From Candidatus Latescibacterota bacterium (GTDB taxonomy: Bacteria; Latescibacterota; UBA2968): DNA of 64,000 nucleotides. Below the pieces are notes generated by a model. The model worked only from the letters and a program-made list of their open reading frames with translations. It was not told where the DNA came from and ran no database searches. Below, one piece after another: positions 45,525 to 54,821 of this stretch. Position 1 is the first letter of the stretch, and each line of letters starts with the position of its first letter. The stretch spans positions 124,001 through 188,000 of the forward strand of contig JAJDYX010000003.1 of NCBI GenBank assembly GCA_022824945.1. The letters run 5' to 3'. A program made the translations under genes and the position numbers.

Positions 45525-48500
45525 ATGAACATTTTTGATTTTGACACATCCGACACACAAGACGCGTTTGTACAGGCGGGATTTCGAGATGTTGAACGCG
45601 CGTTGCACAATCTCGAAGAGTTGGCTGGCTTAGAGGCTGATGGTCAACTCCCCGATAATTTTTCTTCTGCGTTGATCGATGCGCCCGACCCCGATATGGC
45701 GCTGCATAATTTTGTGCGCATTGTGCAGGCTGGTCACGCGTCGTTTTTGCATACGCTCAAGGAACATTCCGAGTTGTGTCGCATGTTGTTGTGCGTTTTG
45801 GGCGGTAGCCCTTTTATGGCTGATATGCTGGTGCGCGATCCCGATATTTTGGACTGGTTGACAGATGCCCCCGACCACTTCGCGGAGTCATGTGATAAAG
45901 AACAATTGCTGGCGTCTTTTGATCGGGCTGTCGAGGCTGTAGATACGCGTGAAGACAAGCTCAATGCTGTTCGGCGAAGTGCGCGACGCGAGTTGTTGCG
46001 TATTGGCGTGGGCGATTTGGCTGGTGGGCGCGCCATTCAATATGTTGCGGCTGATTTGTCGATTTTGGCGGATGTGTGTTTGCAAAAGATGATTGATATT
46101 TTGCTGCCCGATCTGCAAGCGCGTTATGGCAGGCCGCAAAATGGCGATGGACAGCCCGTGGATTTTGCGATTTTTGGGCTGGGGAAGTTGGGCGGTATGG
46201 AGCTTAATTTTAGTTCGGATATCGATTTGATGTTTGTCTATAGCGCCGAGGGCAATACGGATGGTGAACGGTCTGTGACCAATCAGGAGTTTTTCTCCCG
46301 ATTGTGTGAGCAAATTGTGCGTGCGGCAACAGAGGTGACGCCAGAGGGATTTTTGTATCGCATGGATATGCGTCTGCGTCCCGATGGCGCGGCTGGCGCG
46401 CTCGTGATGCCTCTTGCCGGATATGAGGGCTATTATATGCGGCGGGGCGAATTGTGGGAGCGGCAGATGCTGATTAAGGCCCGTTGTTGTGCCGGGTCTG
46501 AACATCTGGGGCAGCGTTTTTTGAAGATGGTAGAACCCTTTGTTTTTCCGCGCTATTTTGATACCAGTCCGGCAACTGAGATCAACCGCATTAAGGCGCG
46601 CATTGAAGATCAGATTGGAAGTAAGGGGCAGCGCGAAACGCATTTGAAGTTGCGCTCGGGTGGCATCCGGGATATCGAGTTTATTGTGCAGTGTTTGCAA
46701 TTGCTGGTGGGGCGCATACACGAGAATGCGCGTTCGGACAATACGCTCGAGGCTATCCGGCAGTTGCAACGGGTATCTGCGCTGTCGGGTAAGGAGGCTG
46801 ATCAGCTAAGGGATGCTTATGTATTTTTCAGGCGTTTGGAACACCGCTTGCAGATGATGCACAACCGCAGTGATTATTCGCTGCCCGAAGGGGAGGATGA
46901 ACAGGGCGTATTGGCACGCACGATGGATATGGGATCTGCTGAGGCGTATCGCAAAATGCTGAATGCCCATTTGAAGGCTGTGCAGGAGGTGTATGCCCAG
47001 GTCTTTACTGAGGCGCGAGAAAGCGAGGGGCGTTCCATAGGCGCGCTGGTAAATATGGAAATAGGCGATGCGGAGGCTATTGGGTTGTTAGAAGATATTG
47101 GGTTTGATCGACCGGGCGAGGCACATCGCAATCTCGTTTATCTGGCTTTTGGGCATGTGCCGCGGATCCGGGGGACACGGGCGCGTCAGAGTTTTACAGA
47201 ACTGGCACCGGCATTGATGCAAGCACTTCAGGAGTCCGCCGATCCCGATCAGGGGTTGAGCAATCTGGAGAGTCTGGTGTCTGCTTATGGCGCGGGCGAT
47301 ATGTTTTTCCGAATTTTGGCTTCCAATCAGGGGTTTCGCCAATTGATGTTGTCGCTGTGTGTTGGCAGCCAATTTCTGGTGCAGGTGATAAGGCGTAACC
47401 CCGGATTGCTCGATTGGCTGGTTCGCCCAGAGGTTTTGTATCTGGATCCAGAAGCAGAGGTTTTGCATCTCAGTCCGGGTATGGACGCTTTGCGTGAACA
47501 GTTTCGTGCACAGGTTGAGCGGTATGGCGATACGCCCGAGTTGGCGGGGGGGATAAATGCTGTAAAAAATCGCGAGTTGCTGCGCTTTGGCACGCGCAAT
47601 CTCGTGGGTTTGACCGATACGTTTGAAACATTTGAGGCGCTGACGATGTTGGCCGATGCGGTTGTGCAGGGGGTTTATGAGGTGGTTTATGCGCGGTTGA
47701 TTGAAAAGCGCGGGGTGCCGCGCAATAGCAGCGGTGAGGAGGTCGGGTTTGTGGTGTTGGGCCTGGGTAAGATGGGTGGGGGCGAATTGAGCTTTGGTTC
47801 GGACCTGGATATCGTATTTGTATATGGCGAGGATGGCGAAACAGATGGCGCGAGGCTACAGGGGAATTTGCAATTTTTCATCGATCTGGCACAGCAGATG
47901 ATCGCGATGCTGGAGCAGAATACGCCGCAGGGGAAGCTCTATCCAGTGGATCCGCGGTTGCGGCCCGAGGGAGCAAGCGGGCTTTTGGCACTGTCTTTGG
48001 AATCTTATGGTCGCTATTTGGAGACGCGCGCGTCAACGTGGGAGCGCATGGCACTGTCTCGTAGCAGGGTCGTTGCTGGCGATGCGGTTCTGGGAGAAAA
48101 GCTGCTGAATTTGTTTGAGCCTTTTATTGTGGGTAGCGGGTTTTCGGATGAAGAGGTAGCTACAATGCTGGATATTCGCAAGAAGATGGAGCGCAAAGAT
48201 GGGCAAAGATCCCGTAAAGTTTTGAGTATCAAAACAGATGCGGGGGGGATTGTGGATATTGAGTTTATTGCACAAATTTTGCAGTTGAAGTTCACCAAAG
48301 ATCATCCGGAGTTGCGCAGTGCCAATACGCTTGAGGCACTGAGAAGATTGGTCGAAGGCGGGTTTTTAGAGGCTGAAGATGCACAACGTCTTCAGCAAGC
48401 GTATGTGTTTTTGCGTACTGTTGAAAAAGTGATCAGGCGTCAGGACGAGCAGGCACGCACCCACTTGCCCACCGAAGACCGGGCGTTGACAGCAGTGGCC

Positions 48501-48602
48501 CGGGCTATGGGGTTTGATACGGCTGAGGTGTTTGAAGATGTTTTGAAGAAAGATATGGCACAGACGCGGGAGATTTTTGAGCGGGTGGTAAATATTGCGT
48601 AG
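45525..48602 (+). CDS. glnE: Bifunctional glutamine synthetase adenylyltransferase/adenylyl-removing enzyme
   Basis: 1025 residues, somewhat longer than the usual ~950. Two nucleotidyltransferase domains are visible: the first with G-L-G-K-L-G-G-M-E-L-N-F-S-S-D-I-D near residue 222, the second with G-L-G-K-M-G-G-G-E-L-S-F-G-S-D-L-D near 745. Each is followed by a helical GlnD PII-uridylyltransferase-like region (D-I-E-F-I-V-Q and D-I-E-F-I-A-Q). It adenylylates and deadenylylates glutamine synthetase under P-II control. It follows glnB by about 100 bp and ends at a strong terminator. Confidence 0.95.
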   Translation: MNIFDFDTSDTQDAFVQAGFRDVERALHNLEELAGLEADGQLPDNFSSALIDAPDPDMALHNFVRIVQAGHASFLHTLKEHSELCRMLLCVLGGSPFMADMLVRDPDILDWLTDAPDHFAESCDKEQLLASFDRAVEAVDTREDKLNAVRRSARRELLRIGVGDLAGGRAIQYVAADLSILADVCLQKMIDILLPDLQARYGRPQNGDGQPVDFAIFGLGKLGGMELNFSSDIDLMFVYSAEGNTDGERSVTNQEFFSRLCEQIVRAATEVTPEGFLYRMDMRLRPDGAAGALVMPLAGYEGYYMRRGELWERQMLIKARCCAGSEHLGQRFLKMVEPFVFPRYFDTSPATEINRIKARIEDQIGSKGQRETHLKLRSGGIRDIEFIVQCLQLLVGRIHENARSDNTLEAIRQLQRVSALSGKEADQLRDAYVFFRRLEHRLQMMHNRSDYSLPEGEDEQGVLARTMDMGSAEAYRKMLNAHLKAVQEVYAQVFTEARESEGRSIGALVNMEIGDAEAIGLLEDIGFDRPGEAHRNLVYLAFGHVPRIRGTRARQSFTELAPALMQALQESADPDQGLSNLESLVSAYGAGDMFFRILASNQGFRQLMLSLCVGSQFLVQVIRRNPGLLDWLVRPEVLYLDPEAEVLHLSPGMDALREQFRAQVERYGDTPELAGGINAVKNRELLRFGTRNLVGLTDTFETFEALTMLADAVVQGVYEVVYARLIEKRGVPRNSSGEEVGFVVLGLGKMGGGELSFGSDLDIVFVYGEDGETDGARLQGNLQFFIDLAQQMIAMLEQNTPQGKLYPVDPRLRPEGASGLLALSLESYGRYLETRASTWERMALSRSRVVAGDAVLGEKLLNLFEPFIVGSGFSDEEVATMLDIRKKMERKDGQRSRKVLSIKTDAGGIVDIEFIAQILQLKFTKDHPELRSANTLEALRRLVEGGFLEAEDAQRLQQAYVFLRTVEKVIRRQDEQARTHLPTEDRALTAVARAMGFDTAEVFEDVLKKDMAQTREIFERVVNIA

Positions 48603-48633
48603 GTGCAAGGCATGTGTTGTAGCGGATAGGAAT

Positions 48634-48668
48634 GGCGGTCCCGGGAAATGGGATCGCCTTTATTTTTT
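48634..48668 (+). terminator. Rho-independent terminator of glnE
   Basis: 9-bp stem (48634-48642 with 48650-48658, one G-U pair) and a 7-base loop, followed by a T-rich run interrupted by one A. It overlaps the stop codon of the convergent gene. Confidence 0.8.
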
Positions 48669-49646
48669 AAAATACGCGCGGAATTTGTTTATCAGGGGGT
48701 GGTCGGATAGGGGATAGGCTATCTGGCTTTTGTGTTGTGCTATGCGGGTTTTGATATTTTGCCAGTGTGGCGTTGTCAGGCATATATGGGCTGCGAACAG
48801 GTGATAGATGAGGTGATGTGCATTGAGGCGCAGAAGGATGGTTTCAGGCGGAGTTGAGTACAATTTTGATGCAAAATGTGCATAGTGTCGCGCAAGCGAT
48901 GGTGTGAGGAGACCAACAATGCGGCCGCGGGGATTGTGCGCGCCGAGCGATGTCGTGTATTGTATCAGGCGACGTTCGGGCCAATCATAGCCAATTTTGG
49001 CGAGTTCGAGAACTGTTGCTGTAGCTGGATTTGGGCAGGCGATATTGCGGGCGTTGTAGTCGGTGGGGCCGAGTACTGGCAGTGCCAGGATAAGTTCGGT
49101 TGTGAGGGTTTTCCAGATCGATAGAAGATCTGGGGCATTGGGGTCGCGCGTTACGAGATGGGGAAGCGTTTCTGTGAGCGATTGGGTCGTGCCATGCCAC
49201 TGTTCGCGCAAATCATCTGCGCTGCATCCGGGTGCGATGTGCGGGGTGAATTTGGATCTGTGTTTGTAAAATGCTTTTTCAAGAGCGCAAAGGGTGTTGA
49301 TGACGCTGTGTGCAAATGGTCTGGGATCAGCGGTCTGGCAGATGTCGTCGAGGGTGTGATTGCCGCACCATTCGTAGATGACCATGTCGTGGTCGGTCGC
49401 GATGATGCGGGGGACCGATACGCCATTGGAGAGGAGGAGATCTGTAACCTTTTGTTCAACGGCGAGCAAGTGGTATGGTTTGTCGCGTGTGAGCGGCGCA
49501 AAGATGTGGTGTTTTACCGCAAATACCGAGCGGTCAGTCGTGACTTTCCAGACTGTGTGCGCCCGAGTTTCGGAGAGTGTTTCGATTTTTGCAATGCGCT
49601 GTTCTGGTAGTTTATTGCGGAATAAGCGGTTAATGTTTTCGGTCAT
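48660..49646 (-). CDS. Aminoglycoside phosphotransferase (APH)-like kinase
   Basis: 328 residues with a protein-kinase-like fold. F-A-V-K-H-H gives the ATP lysine, V-I-Y-E-W-C-G-N the hinge, and L-G-P-T-D-Y-N-A-R-N-I the catalytic loop with Asp and Asn; the usual H-G-D is replaced by P-T-D. The next acidic strand is V-L-E-L-A-K-I-G-Y-D-W. APH-like kinases phosphorylate small molecules or sugars; antibiotic resistance cannot be claimed. The ATG at 49646 lies inside the end of the DUF362 gene (17-bp overlap), implying translational coupling. Confidence 0.65.
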   Translation of the reverse strand: MTENINRLFRNKLPEQRIAKIETLSETRAHTVWKVTTDRSVFAVKHHIFAPLTRDKPYHLLAVEQKVTDLLLSNGVSVPRIIATDHDMVIYEWCGNHTLDDICQTADPRPFAHSVINTLCALEKAFYKHRSKFTPHIAPGCSADDLREQWHGTTQSLTETLPHLVTRDPNAPDLLSIWKTLTTELILALPVLGPTDYNARNIACPNPATATVLELAKIGYDWPERRLIQYTTSLGAHNPRGRIVGLLTPSLARHYAHFASKLYSTPPETILLRLNAHHLIYHLFAAHICLTTPHWQNIKTRIAQHKSQIAYPLSDHPLINKFRAYFKK

Positions 49647-50919
49647 GGGCGTGCAGGGTATTTTCTCTTTTGCGGGACTGGAGGAACTCGGGGGCTTCGA
49701 CAATGCAATCGCGCAAGATGCCGAGCGAATCCCATAGGGCTTGCAGGTTTGTTTTTTTGAGTTTGGAAGAAGCGTCGCCCACATCGGGAAAGCCCTGCGC
49801 GTTGGGGGTGAGGTGTTCCCAGTTGCGGAAGAGGCGGCCCCAGTCGCTGTTTAGCACATCTTGCATTTTGTTTTTCGCGTGGAAAGGATACCAGAAACTG
49901 TCGTGGTAGAGCACTGAAGCCATATAAGCCCAGGGGGCGAGGATGGTTTTGAGCGACCATTCGATGGGTTTTTTGAGGCTCCCCCAGTAGATCTTGTGCT
50001 GCATTTTAGAGGCAAAGGTCATTTTTTTGTACGGGCCGACAAAGTCCCAATTTTCTTCTGCGGCGCATAGATCACCTGCAATTTCGATTTGGGAGGGATC
50101 TCCGCATCCGAGGCCCAGGTCGTGTGCCATGCGGATGTATTTGATTGAAAGCGGATCAAAGCCCATCATTTTGGCGGCGACTGCGTCAATGGCGACCTGG
50201 TCGGCACTGGCGAGAATGACGTTTTTGGTGTGGGGGATCATACAGCGCGGGCCGGGGCCATCGCCTGCAAAGGTGCCGTCCATAACTGCGAAGACACCGC
50301 GGTGGATTTTCTTTTGTATCATGAGCAGATCGACGAGGGTTTCGTGTATGACGGGATGCGTCCAGTGACGGCGTTCGTTGAGCAGGCCGCCAAAGGCATT
50401 TTTCATGGCGCCTGTGGTGGTGGTAAAGACATGGGTTTTGACGGTGGGGAAATGGATGATGTTTTCACCGATAAAGCGTTTGGGAATGTGAAAGCCTTTG
50501 GGATAGACGTCGTTCAAGCAGAGAAATTTTGCGGCGAGGTCGCCTACTGCGTCGTGTACGTTGATCCATTCTTCGCCTTCGTAGAGGTGTATATTTTTCA
50601 AGCCGTGCGCTTCGATGACGGGGAGGTGTTTGTTTTCTTTTTCGCCCAAATGCGCGTCAATGACCACGGTTCGGTTGTGGCAACCGTGAATGAGGTCGGG
50701 ATCGTAGCCGTCCCGTTTCATGGCGCGAATAACACCATCGAGTTGCCATGGTGTTGTGGAACATCCGGGAAAGAAAAAGTGCCAGGAAATGTTGATTTTG
50801 AGCGCGGTTTCCACCTCTTTGGCAATTATATTCTGGTAATCCGCCAGATTGAGCAGGCGGTGGTAGTCTTCAAAAACCGTACGCGGCGATGTGCGGAGGA
50901 CAGCGACTTTGCTTTGCAT
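49630..50919 (-). CDS. DUF362-domain protein
   Basis: 429 residues. The DUF362 core includes N-I-I-H-F-P-T-V-K-T-H-V-F-T-T-T-T-G-A-M-K-N-A-F-G-G and V-M-D-G-T-F-A-G-D-G-P-G-P-R, then A-S-A-D-Q-V-A-I-D-A-V-A-A. No ferredoxin-like cysteine cluster is present, unlike many family members. ATG at 50919 is chosen because the longer alternative overlaps the esterase gene. Function of DUF362 proteins is unknown; the neighbours (an esterase upstream and a kinase downstream) suggest a small-molecule or glycan pathway. Confidence 0.8.
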   Translation of the reverse strand: MQSKVAVLRTSPRTVFEDYHRLLNLADYQNIIAKEVETALKINISWHFFFPGCSTTPWQLDGVIRAMKRDGYDPDLIHGCHNRTVVIDAHLGEKENKHLPVIEAHGLKNIHLYEGEEWINVHDAVGDLAAKFLCLNDVYPKGFHIPKRFIGENIIHFPTVKTHVFTTTTGAMKNAFGGLLNERRHWTHPVIHETLVDLLMIQKKIHRGVFAVMDGTFAGDGPGPRCMIPHTKNVILASADQVAIDAVAAKMMGFDPLSIKYIRMAHDLGLGCGDPSQIEIAGDLCAAEENWDFVGPYKKMTFASKMQHKIYWGSLKKPIEWSLKTILAPWAYMASVLYHDSFWYPFHAKNKMQDVLNSDWGRLFRNWEHLTPNAQGFPDVGDASSKLKKTNLQALWDSLGILRDCIVEAPEFLQSRKRENTLHAHDRKH

Positions 50920-50935
50920 GGGGTCTCTCGAGTCA

Positions 50936-51907
50936 TCAAAGGTGTTTTTCAAATAATTGATACGCTTGTTCGCGCATGGCGTTGGGAAAATCGTGTTCGC
51001 AATCGGGGTGTTCGACAATTAGATTTTCTGTTGCATCGTAAAGGGCATACACGCGAGAGGCAGCGTTGACAACAGCATCTACACTTTGCCATTTGAAATT
51101 GCTATCGCGCAGTGGCGCGGCAATAAAACAGGGGCGGGGTGCCAGAGCCGCGATCAGGTCGTGAAAATCAAAGGGTATATCCCACAGGCGATGGACGTAA
51201 TTTTTCAATTTGGGCATATACCGATCCTGTGTCCATCCAGCGAGATTTCCGTCTTTGTAGTCTATGTAGGAATCCAATCCACAACTCGATACCACAACGC
51301 CGATGCGCGGCTCAAAGACGGCAGTATAGACCGAATTGTGCCCGCCCAGTGAGTGCCCGATTGCCCCGACGGGTCCCCGTTTTACATACGGCAGTGTTTC
51401 CAGTAAATCAATTGCCCGGATGTTGTCCCAGATCGCCTTCAGGGTTCCGCTTTCATAGCCCAGACCGAATACATCAGGCCAATATTCCGCCAGCATGGGA
51501 TAGGATGGTGCTATGGTGACAAAGCCGCGCTCGGCCAATTCGCTGGCATAGGCCCGATTGGGGCGGTCGCCCAATCCCACGACGGTTTTGTATCCCAATG
51601 TCGCATGCGTCGGGTGCGGACACAAGACGGCTGGACACGCGCGTCCGTCTAAAGCCTGTTTTGGGATTAGCAAATACGCCTGTGCGCGGTCGCCGGGTTC
51701 TGCGGCGTAGGTGATCATCCGCCTTATATAAGTGCCGCAATCTACTTCTTCTACCAGATCTATAGCGAGAGGACATCGCTTTTCGTCTCCCGGCAAGAGA
51801 CCCATGATTTCCTGCGCTGCGTCTATAATTTTCGCGCGCTTTTCTTCCCACTCTGTTAGTGAAGTGAGCGGAATAATTTGACCGTTTTGATCAATGAGTT
51901 GATTCAT
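50936..51907 (-). CDS. Alpha/beta-hydrolase (dienelactone hydrolase/acetylxylan esterase-like)
   Basis: 323 residues. The nucleophile elbow is G-A-I-G-H-S-L-G-G-H-N-S, with A-L-A-P-R-P and H-P-D-C-E-H-D-F-P supplying the acid and histidine. C-P-A-V-L-C-P-H-P-T-H and S-Y-P-M-L-A-E-Y are the oxyanion strand and lid. The second of two nearby ATG codons (51907) has GGGAAG 5 bases upstream and is used. No signal peptide. First of a three-gene minus-strand unit. Confidence 0.8.
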   Translation of the reverse strand: MNQLIDQNGQIIPLTSLTEWEEKRAKIIDAAQEIMGLLPGDEKRCPLAIDLVEEVDCGTYIRRMITYAAEPGDRAQAYLLIPKQALDGRACPAVLCPHPTHATLGYKTVVGLGDRPNRAYASELAERGFVTIAPSYPMLAEYWPDVFGLGYESGTLKAIWDNIRAIDLLETLPYVKRGPVGAIGHSLGGHNSVYTAVFEPRIGVVVSSCGLDSYIDYKDGNLAGWTQDRYMPKLKNYVHRLWDIPFDFHDLIAALAPRPCFIAAPLRDSNFKWQSVDAVVNAASRVYALYDATENLIVEHPDCEHDFPNAMREQAYQLFEKHL

Positions 51908-51947
51908 TTGGCTTCCCATTTTAACTAATATAGGCACAGTGTCACAG

Positions 51948-51975
51948 ATTGACATTCAAGAACGCGATTGTCAAT
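51948..51975. promoter_or_regulatory. Dyad ATTGACA-N14-TGTCAAT
   Basis: Perfect 7-bp arms 51948-51954 and 51969-51975, upstream of the esterase gene and in the gap shared with the sulfotransferase gene. A candidate operator; no regulator is identified. Confidence 0.35.
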
Positions 51976-52081
51976 GCGAATTAAAGAATAAATAATGTTC
52001 AATCGAAAAGAGACAAAGTGAACGATGTTTTCACCTCTTAATTCGGTATTCAGTCTGCCTTTTTCTCGATAATAATCTCTA

Positions 52082-52106
52082 TGTAAAATAATAATAATAA
52101 TTTACA
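52082..52106. promoter_or_regulatory. AT-rich dyad upstream of the sulfotransferase sigma-54 promoter
   Basis: TGTAAA and TTTACA arms enclose an ATA-rich stretch; the centre is about 66 bp upstream of the predicted transcription start. It could bind an activator or a bending protein such as IHF. Confidence 0.35.
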
Positions 52107-52133
52107 CGCATTTATTATTTTAGAAATTCACAT

Positions 52134-52149
52134 TGGCACACATGTTGCA
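52134..52149 (+). promoter_or_regulatory. Sigma-54 promoter of the sulfotransferase gene
   Basis: TGGCAC (52134-52139), five bases, TTGCA (52145-52149): full consensus -24/-12 element. Transcription start would be about 52160, with a ~150-base leader to the GTG at 52312. The copy of the GATC-type site used upstream of the giant gene is absent here. Confidence 0.75.
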
Positions 52150-52311
52150 TATATCTGTTTAAGCAGTTGTGCATCGAACGCGAGATCCTTGCAAAGCATG
52201 TGCCGTAGTGGTTCTATACGGTAGCCGCGGCCTGGTTCGCACAGCCGTTTTTCCAACCATAGACTCCCTCTCGACCAATTCGGCAACAGCATCTAAAGCG
52301 GGGTAACGCCA

Positions 52312-53178
52312 GTGAATCAAAATACCAATTGTTACAATCCAATTTTTATAGTAGGAACGCAGAGATGTGGAACTACCTTACTCGCTTCAGTACTAAGTTC
52401 CCATCCTAATATTGTTATCACGCCTGAGACCACTATTCTATTTCAGATTCAAGATGTCTTAAAAGTTACCCAAGATGCCCGGACCTTGGCTTACATATTC
52501 ACGAAACATGAAAGATGGGACGATTTCTCAATCTCTGAAAGGATGTTATATAAAAGATTAAAAAGGCATTCAAAATTAAATGTATGTAATGTAATGAATG
52601 AGTTCTACAACTGTTTTACAGAGGTATCTGTCAAACCTCGATGGGGCGATAATACTCCTGGTTATTCAGAGATTATACCAAAAATCATTGATATTTGGCC
52701 TTCCGCTTATATCATTCATATCTTCCGTGATGGGAGAGCTGTTGCAGCGTCTTGGCTTAACCTTTCTTGGGGGCCTAAAACAATAGAAGAAGCAGCATAT
52801 CGGTGGAGCAAAAGAATCACAAAGTGTAGAGTAGATTCTGATTGCGTTGAAAATTTCTTAGAAGTGAGATATGAAGATTTTGTTTCTGATTTTTTTCCTG
52901 AACTTCAAAAAATTTGTGGATTTATTGGTGAATCCATTGATCAAAGAATGCTGGATTATTTCAATTATGATGGTCAAGATCGCTTTCGGTCAATGACCAA
53001 AAATCCTTCCTGGGATGCACGAAAAGAGTATCACAAAAATATCCTGAGGCCTCCAGATCCTTCGCTCATAGATAAATGGAAGAAAATCCTTACACAATCA
53101 CAAGTTGAAAAATTTCAGGCATTAACGGGAAATCTTTTAAACGATTTGGGATATGAGCTAGTCGGTCAATCGAAATAG
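52312..53178 (+). CDS. Sulfotransferase-family protein
   Basis: 288 residues. The PAPS 5'-phosphosulfate loop is I-F-I-V-G-T-Q-R-C-G-T-T-L-L at residues 11-24; the 3'-phosphate element is I-I-H-I-F-R-D-G-R-A-V-A-A-S at 134-147. W-G-D-N-T-P-G-Y is a typical substrate-side motif. No signal peptide or helix, so it acts in the cytosol, probably on a lipid, glycan precursor or peptide. The start codon is GTG with a weak ribosome-binding site. The gene is distinctly AT-rich, suggesting recent acquisition, and has its own sigma-54 promoter. Confidence 0.85.
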   Translation: MNQNTNCYNPIFIVGTQRCGTTLLASVLSSHPNIVITPETTILFQIQDVLKVTQDARTLAYIFTKHERWDDFSISERMLYKRLKRHSKLNVCNVMNEFYNCFTEVSVKPRWGDNTPGYSEIIPKIIDIWPSAYIIHIFRDGRAVAASWLNLSWGPKTIEEAAYRWSKRITKCRVDSDCVENFLEVRYEDFVSDFFPELQKICGFIGESIDQRMLDYFNYDGQDRFRSMTKNPSWDARKEYHKNILRPPDPSLIDKWKKILTQSQVEKFQALTGNLLNDLGYELVGQSK

Positions 53179-53207
53179 ACCATTTTGCCTCCTCACAGCC
53201 AGACGGG

Positions 53208-54821
53208 TCAGTGGTTGCTTTCAACAATATCGATATCAAATGCCGCTGTAATCAGTTCTCGCGTATAATCCGTTTGTGGATTTGCAAATACGGTTTCTGT
53301 TGCGCCGTGTTCTACAACGATGCCATCCTTCATTACGACGAGTTCATTGGCCAGTGCGCGCACGACCCGCAAATCGTGGCTGATGAATAAATAAGCCAGA
53401 TCGTGGTCTTTTTGCAAGCGCCGGAGCAAGTCGATAATTTGCGATTGCACGGTCATGTCCAGCGCACTTGTGGGTTCGTCCAGGACCACAAATCGGGGAC
53501 GCAATACCATGGCGCGCGCAATGGCGATGCGCTGCCGTTGGCCGCCAGAGAACTCGTGTGGAAATCGGTCCATCATTTCGGGTTCAAGTCCTACTTCATC
53601 CATTATTTCTGCTACGAGGTCTCGGCGTTTGTGATCGTTTTCTCCCATGTTGTGAACCCGCAACCCCTCGGCTATAATATGAAAGACCGATAGGCGCGGG
53701 CTTAAGGACCCAAAGGGGTCTTGAAAAACAATTTGCATCTCCCGCCTTAAGGGGCGCAGTGTCTTGCTCGGCAGGTTTTGAATGCCGTGTCCATTAAACT
53801 CAATCGGTCCCTGACTGCTCAGCAACCGCAACAGGGCCAATCCCAATGTTGTTTTGCCCGATCCGGATTCGCCGACAACGCCGACGGTATGCCCGGCGCG
53901 AATGGTTACTGAAATGCCATCTACGGCTTTTATATGCCCGATGGTTCGCCGCAAAAATCCCCGCTGAATGGGGAACCACACTTTCAGATTATCTGCCTCG
54001 ACTACGATGGGTGTCGATCCGTTTAGCGCGGTTGCTGTTCCCTTTGGCTGTGCATTCAGAAGTTTTTGCGTGTACACATGTTGCGGTTGCTCGAAGATGC
54101 GCGCGGTGTTTCCTTTTTCTACAATTTTTCCCTGTGTCATCACATAGACGCGATCCGCGACATGCCGAACGATTGTCAGGTCGTGCGTGATGAGCAAAAT
54201 CGCCATGCCAAATTCGTCTTGCAGGTCTTTGAGCAATTTCAAAATTTGCGCTTGAATCGTCACATCCAGTGCAGTTGTAGGCTCATCGGCGATGAGTAAA
54301 TCCGGCTCATTAGCCAGGGCCATGGCGATCATCACGCGTTGCCGCTGACCGCCCGATAGCTGGTGGGGATAGGATTTGAGGCGCGTTTCGGGGTCGGGCA
54401 AGTGTACTTTTTGCAATAAGTTTATTGTGTGTTCCCGCGCTTGTTCTCGCGTCATTTTGCGGTGCAACATCAGGGTTTCGCCGATCTGTTTTTCAATTGT
54501 ATGTAGCGGATTCAGTGAGGTCATCGGCTCCTGAAAAATCATCGCAATGCGGTCGCCGCGCAGTTGTTGCAGTCGCTCTTGCGGCGCGCCCAGCATTTCT
54601 TCTCCGTCAAATCGCACGCTGCCGTGTGGATGTGAGGCGCGCGGATAGGGAAGCAATTGCAATACGGAAAGTGCCGAGACAGATTTGCCCGAGCCGGATT
54701 CGCCTACCAGCGCGACGGTTTCGCCTTTTTCAATGTGAAATGATACGCCGCGCACTGCTTCGACAACTTGGTCTTCGAGCTGAAAATGCACGCCCAAATT
54801 TTGAACGTTTAATAAGCTCAC
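53208..54821 (-). CDS. yejF: Peptide ABC transporter ATPase with two nucleotide-binding domains (YejF-like)
   Basis: 537 residues. Two complete ABC domains: first with G-E-S-G-S-G-K-S and L-S-G-G-Q-R-Q-R-V, second with G-E-S-G-S-G-K-T and F-S-G-G-Q-R-Q-R-I; each has a D-E-P-T-T/S-A-L-D Walker B. Fused tandem ATPases are the hallmark of YejF/GsiA. Starts 4 bp inside the end of the yejE gene (ATG overlapping stop), so translation is coupled. Fourth gene of an oligopeptide/microcin C-type importer. Confidence 0.92.
   Translation of the reverse strand: MSLLNVQNLGVHFQLEDQVVEAVRGVSFHIEKGETVALVGESGSGKSVSALSVLQLLPYPRASHPHGSVRFDGEEMLGAPQERLQQLRGDRIAMIFQEPMTSLNPLHTIEKQIGETLMLHRKMTREQAREHTINLLQKVHLPDPETRLKSYPHQLSGGQRQRVMIAMALANEPDLLIADEPTTALDVTIQAQILKLLKDLQDEFGMAILLITHDLTIVRHVADRVYVMTQGKIVEKGNTARIFEQPQHVYTQKLLNAQPKGTATALNGSTPIVVEADNLKVWFPIQRGFLRRTIGHIKAVDGISVTIRAGHTVGVVGESGSGKTTLGLALLRLLSSQGPIEFNGHGIQNLPSKTLRPLRREMQIVFQDPFGSLSPRLSVFHIIAEGLRVHNMGENDHKRRDLVAEIMDEVGLEPEMMDRFPHEFSGGQRQRIAIARAMVLRPRFVVLDEPTSALDMTVQSQIIDLLRRLQKDHDLAYLFISHDLRVVRALANELVVMKDGIVVEHGATETVFANPQTDYTRELITAAFDIDIVESNH

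Larger units (their letters stand above)
51908..52311. other. 404-bp divergent intergenic region with sigma-54 promoter and dyads
   Basis: AT-rich region between the esterase and sulfotransferase genes. It contains a consensus sigma-54 promoter (52134-52149), a 25-bp dyad at 52082-52106 and a 28-bp dyad at 51948-51975. The part from about 52160 to 52311 would be the sulfotransferase leader; no coding frame or RNA gene was recognised in it. Confidence 0.6.

Noticed and set aside
49646..49784. Longer version of the APH-like kinase
   Set aside because: The extra N-terminal 46 codons lie inside the DUF362 gene and give a Ser/Pro-rich segment unlike a kinase.
52160..52311. Search for an RNA gene or riboswitch in the sulfotransferase leader
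   Set aside because: Several short stems are possible, but none matches a tRNA or a riboswitch core I know, and no terminator-like hairpin with T-run is present.
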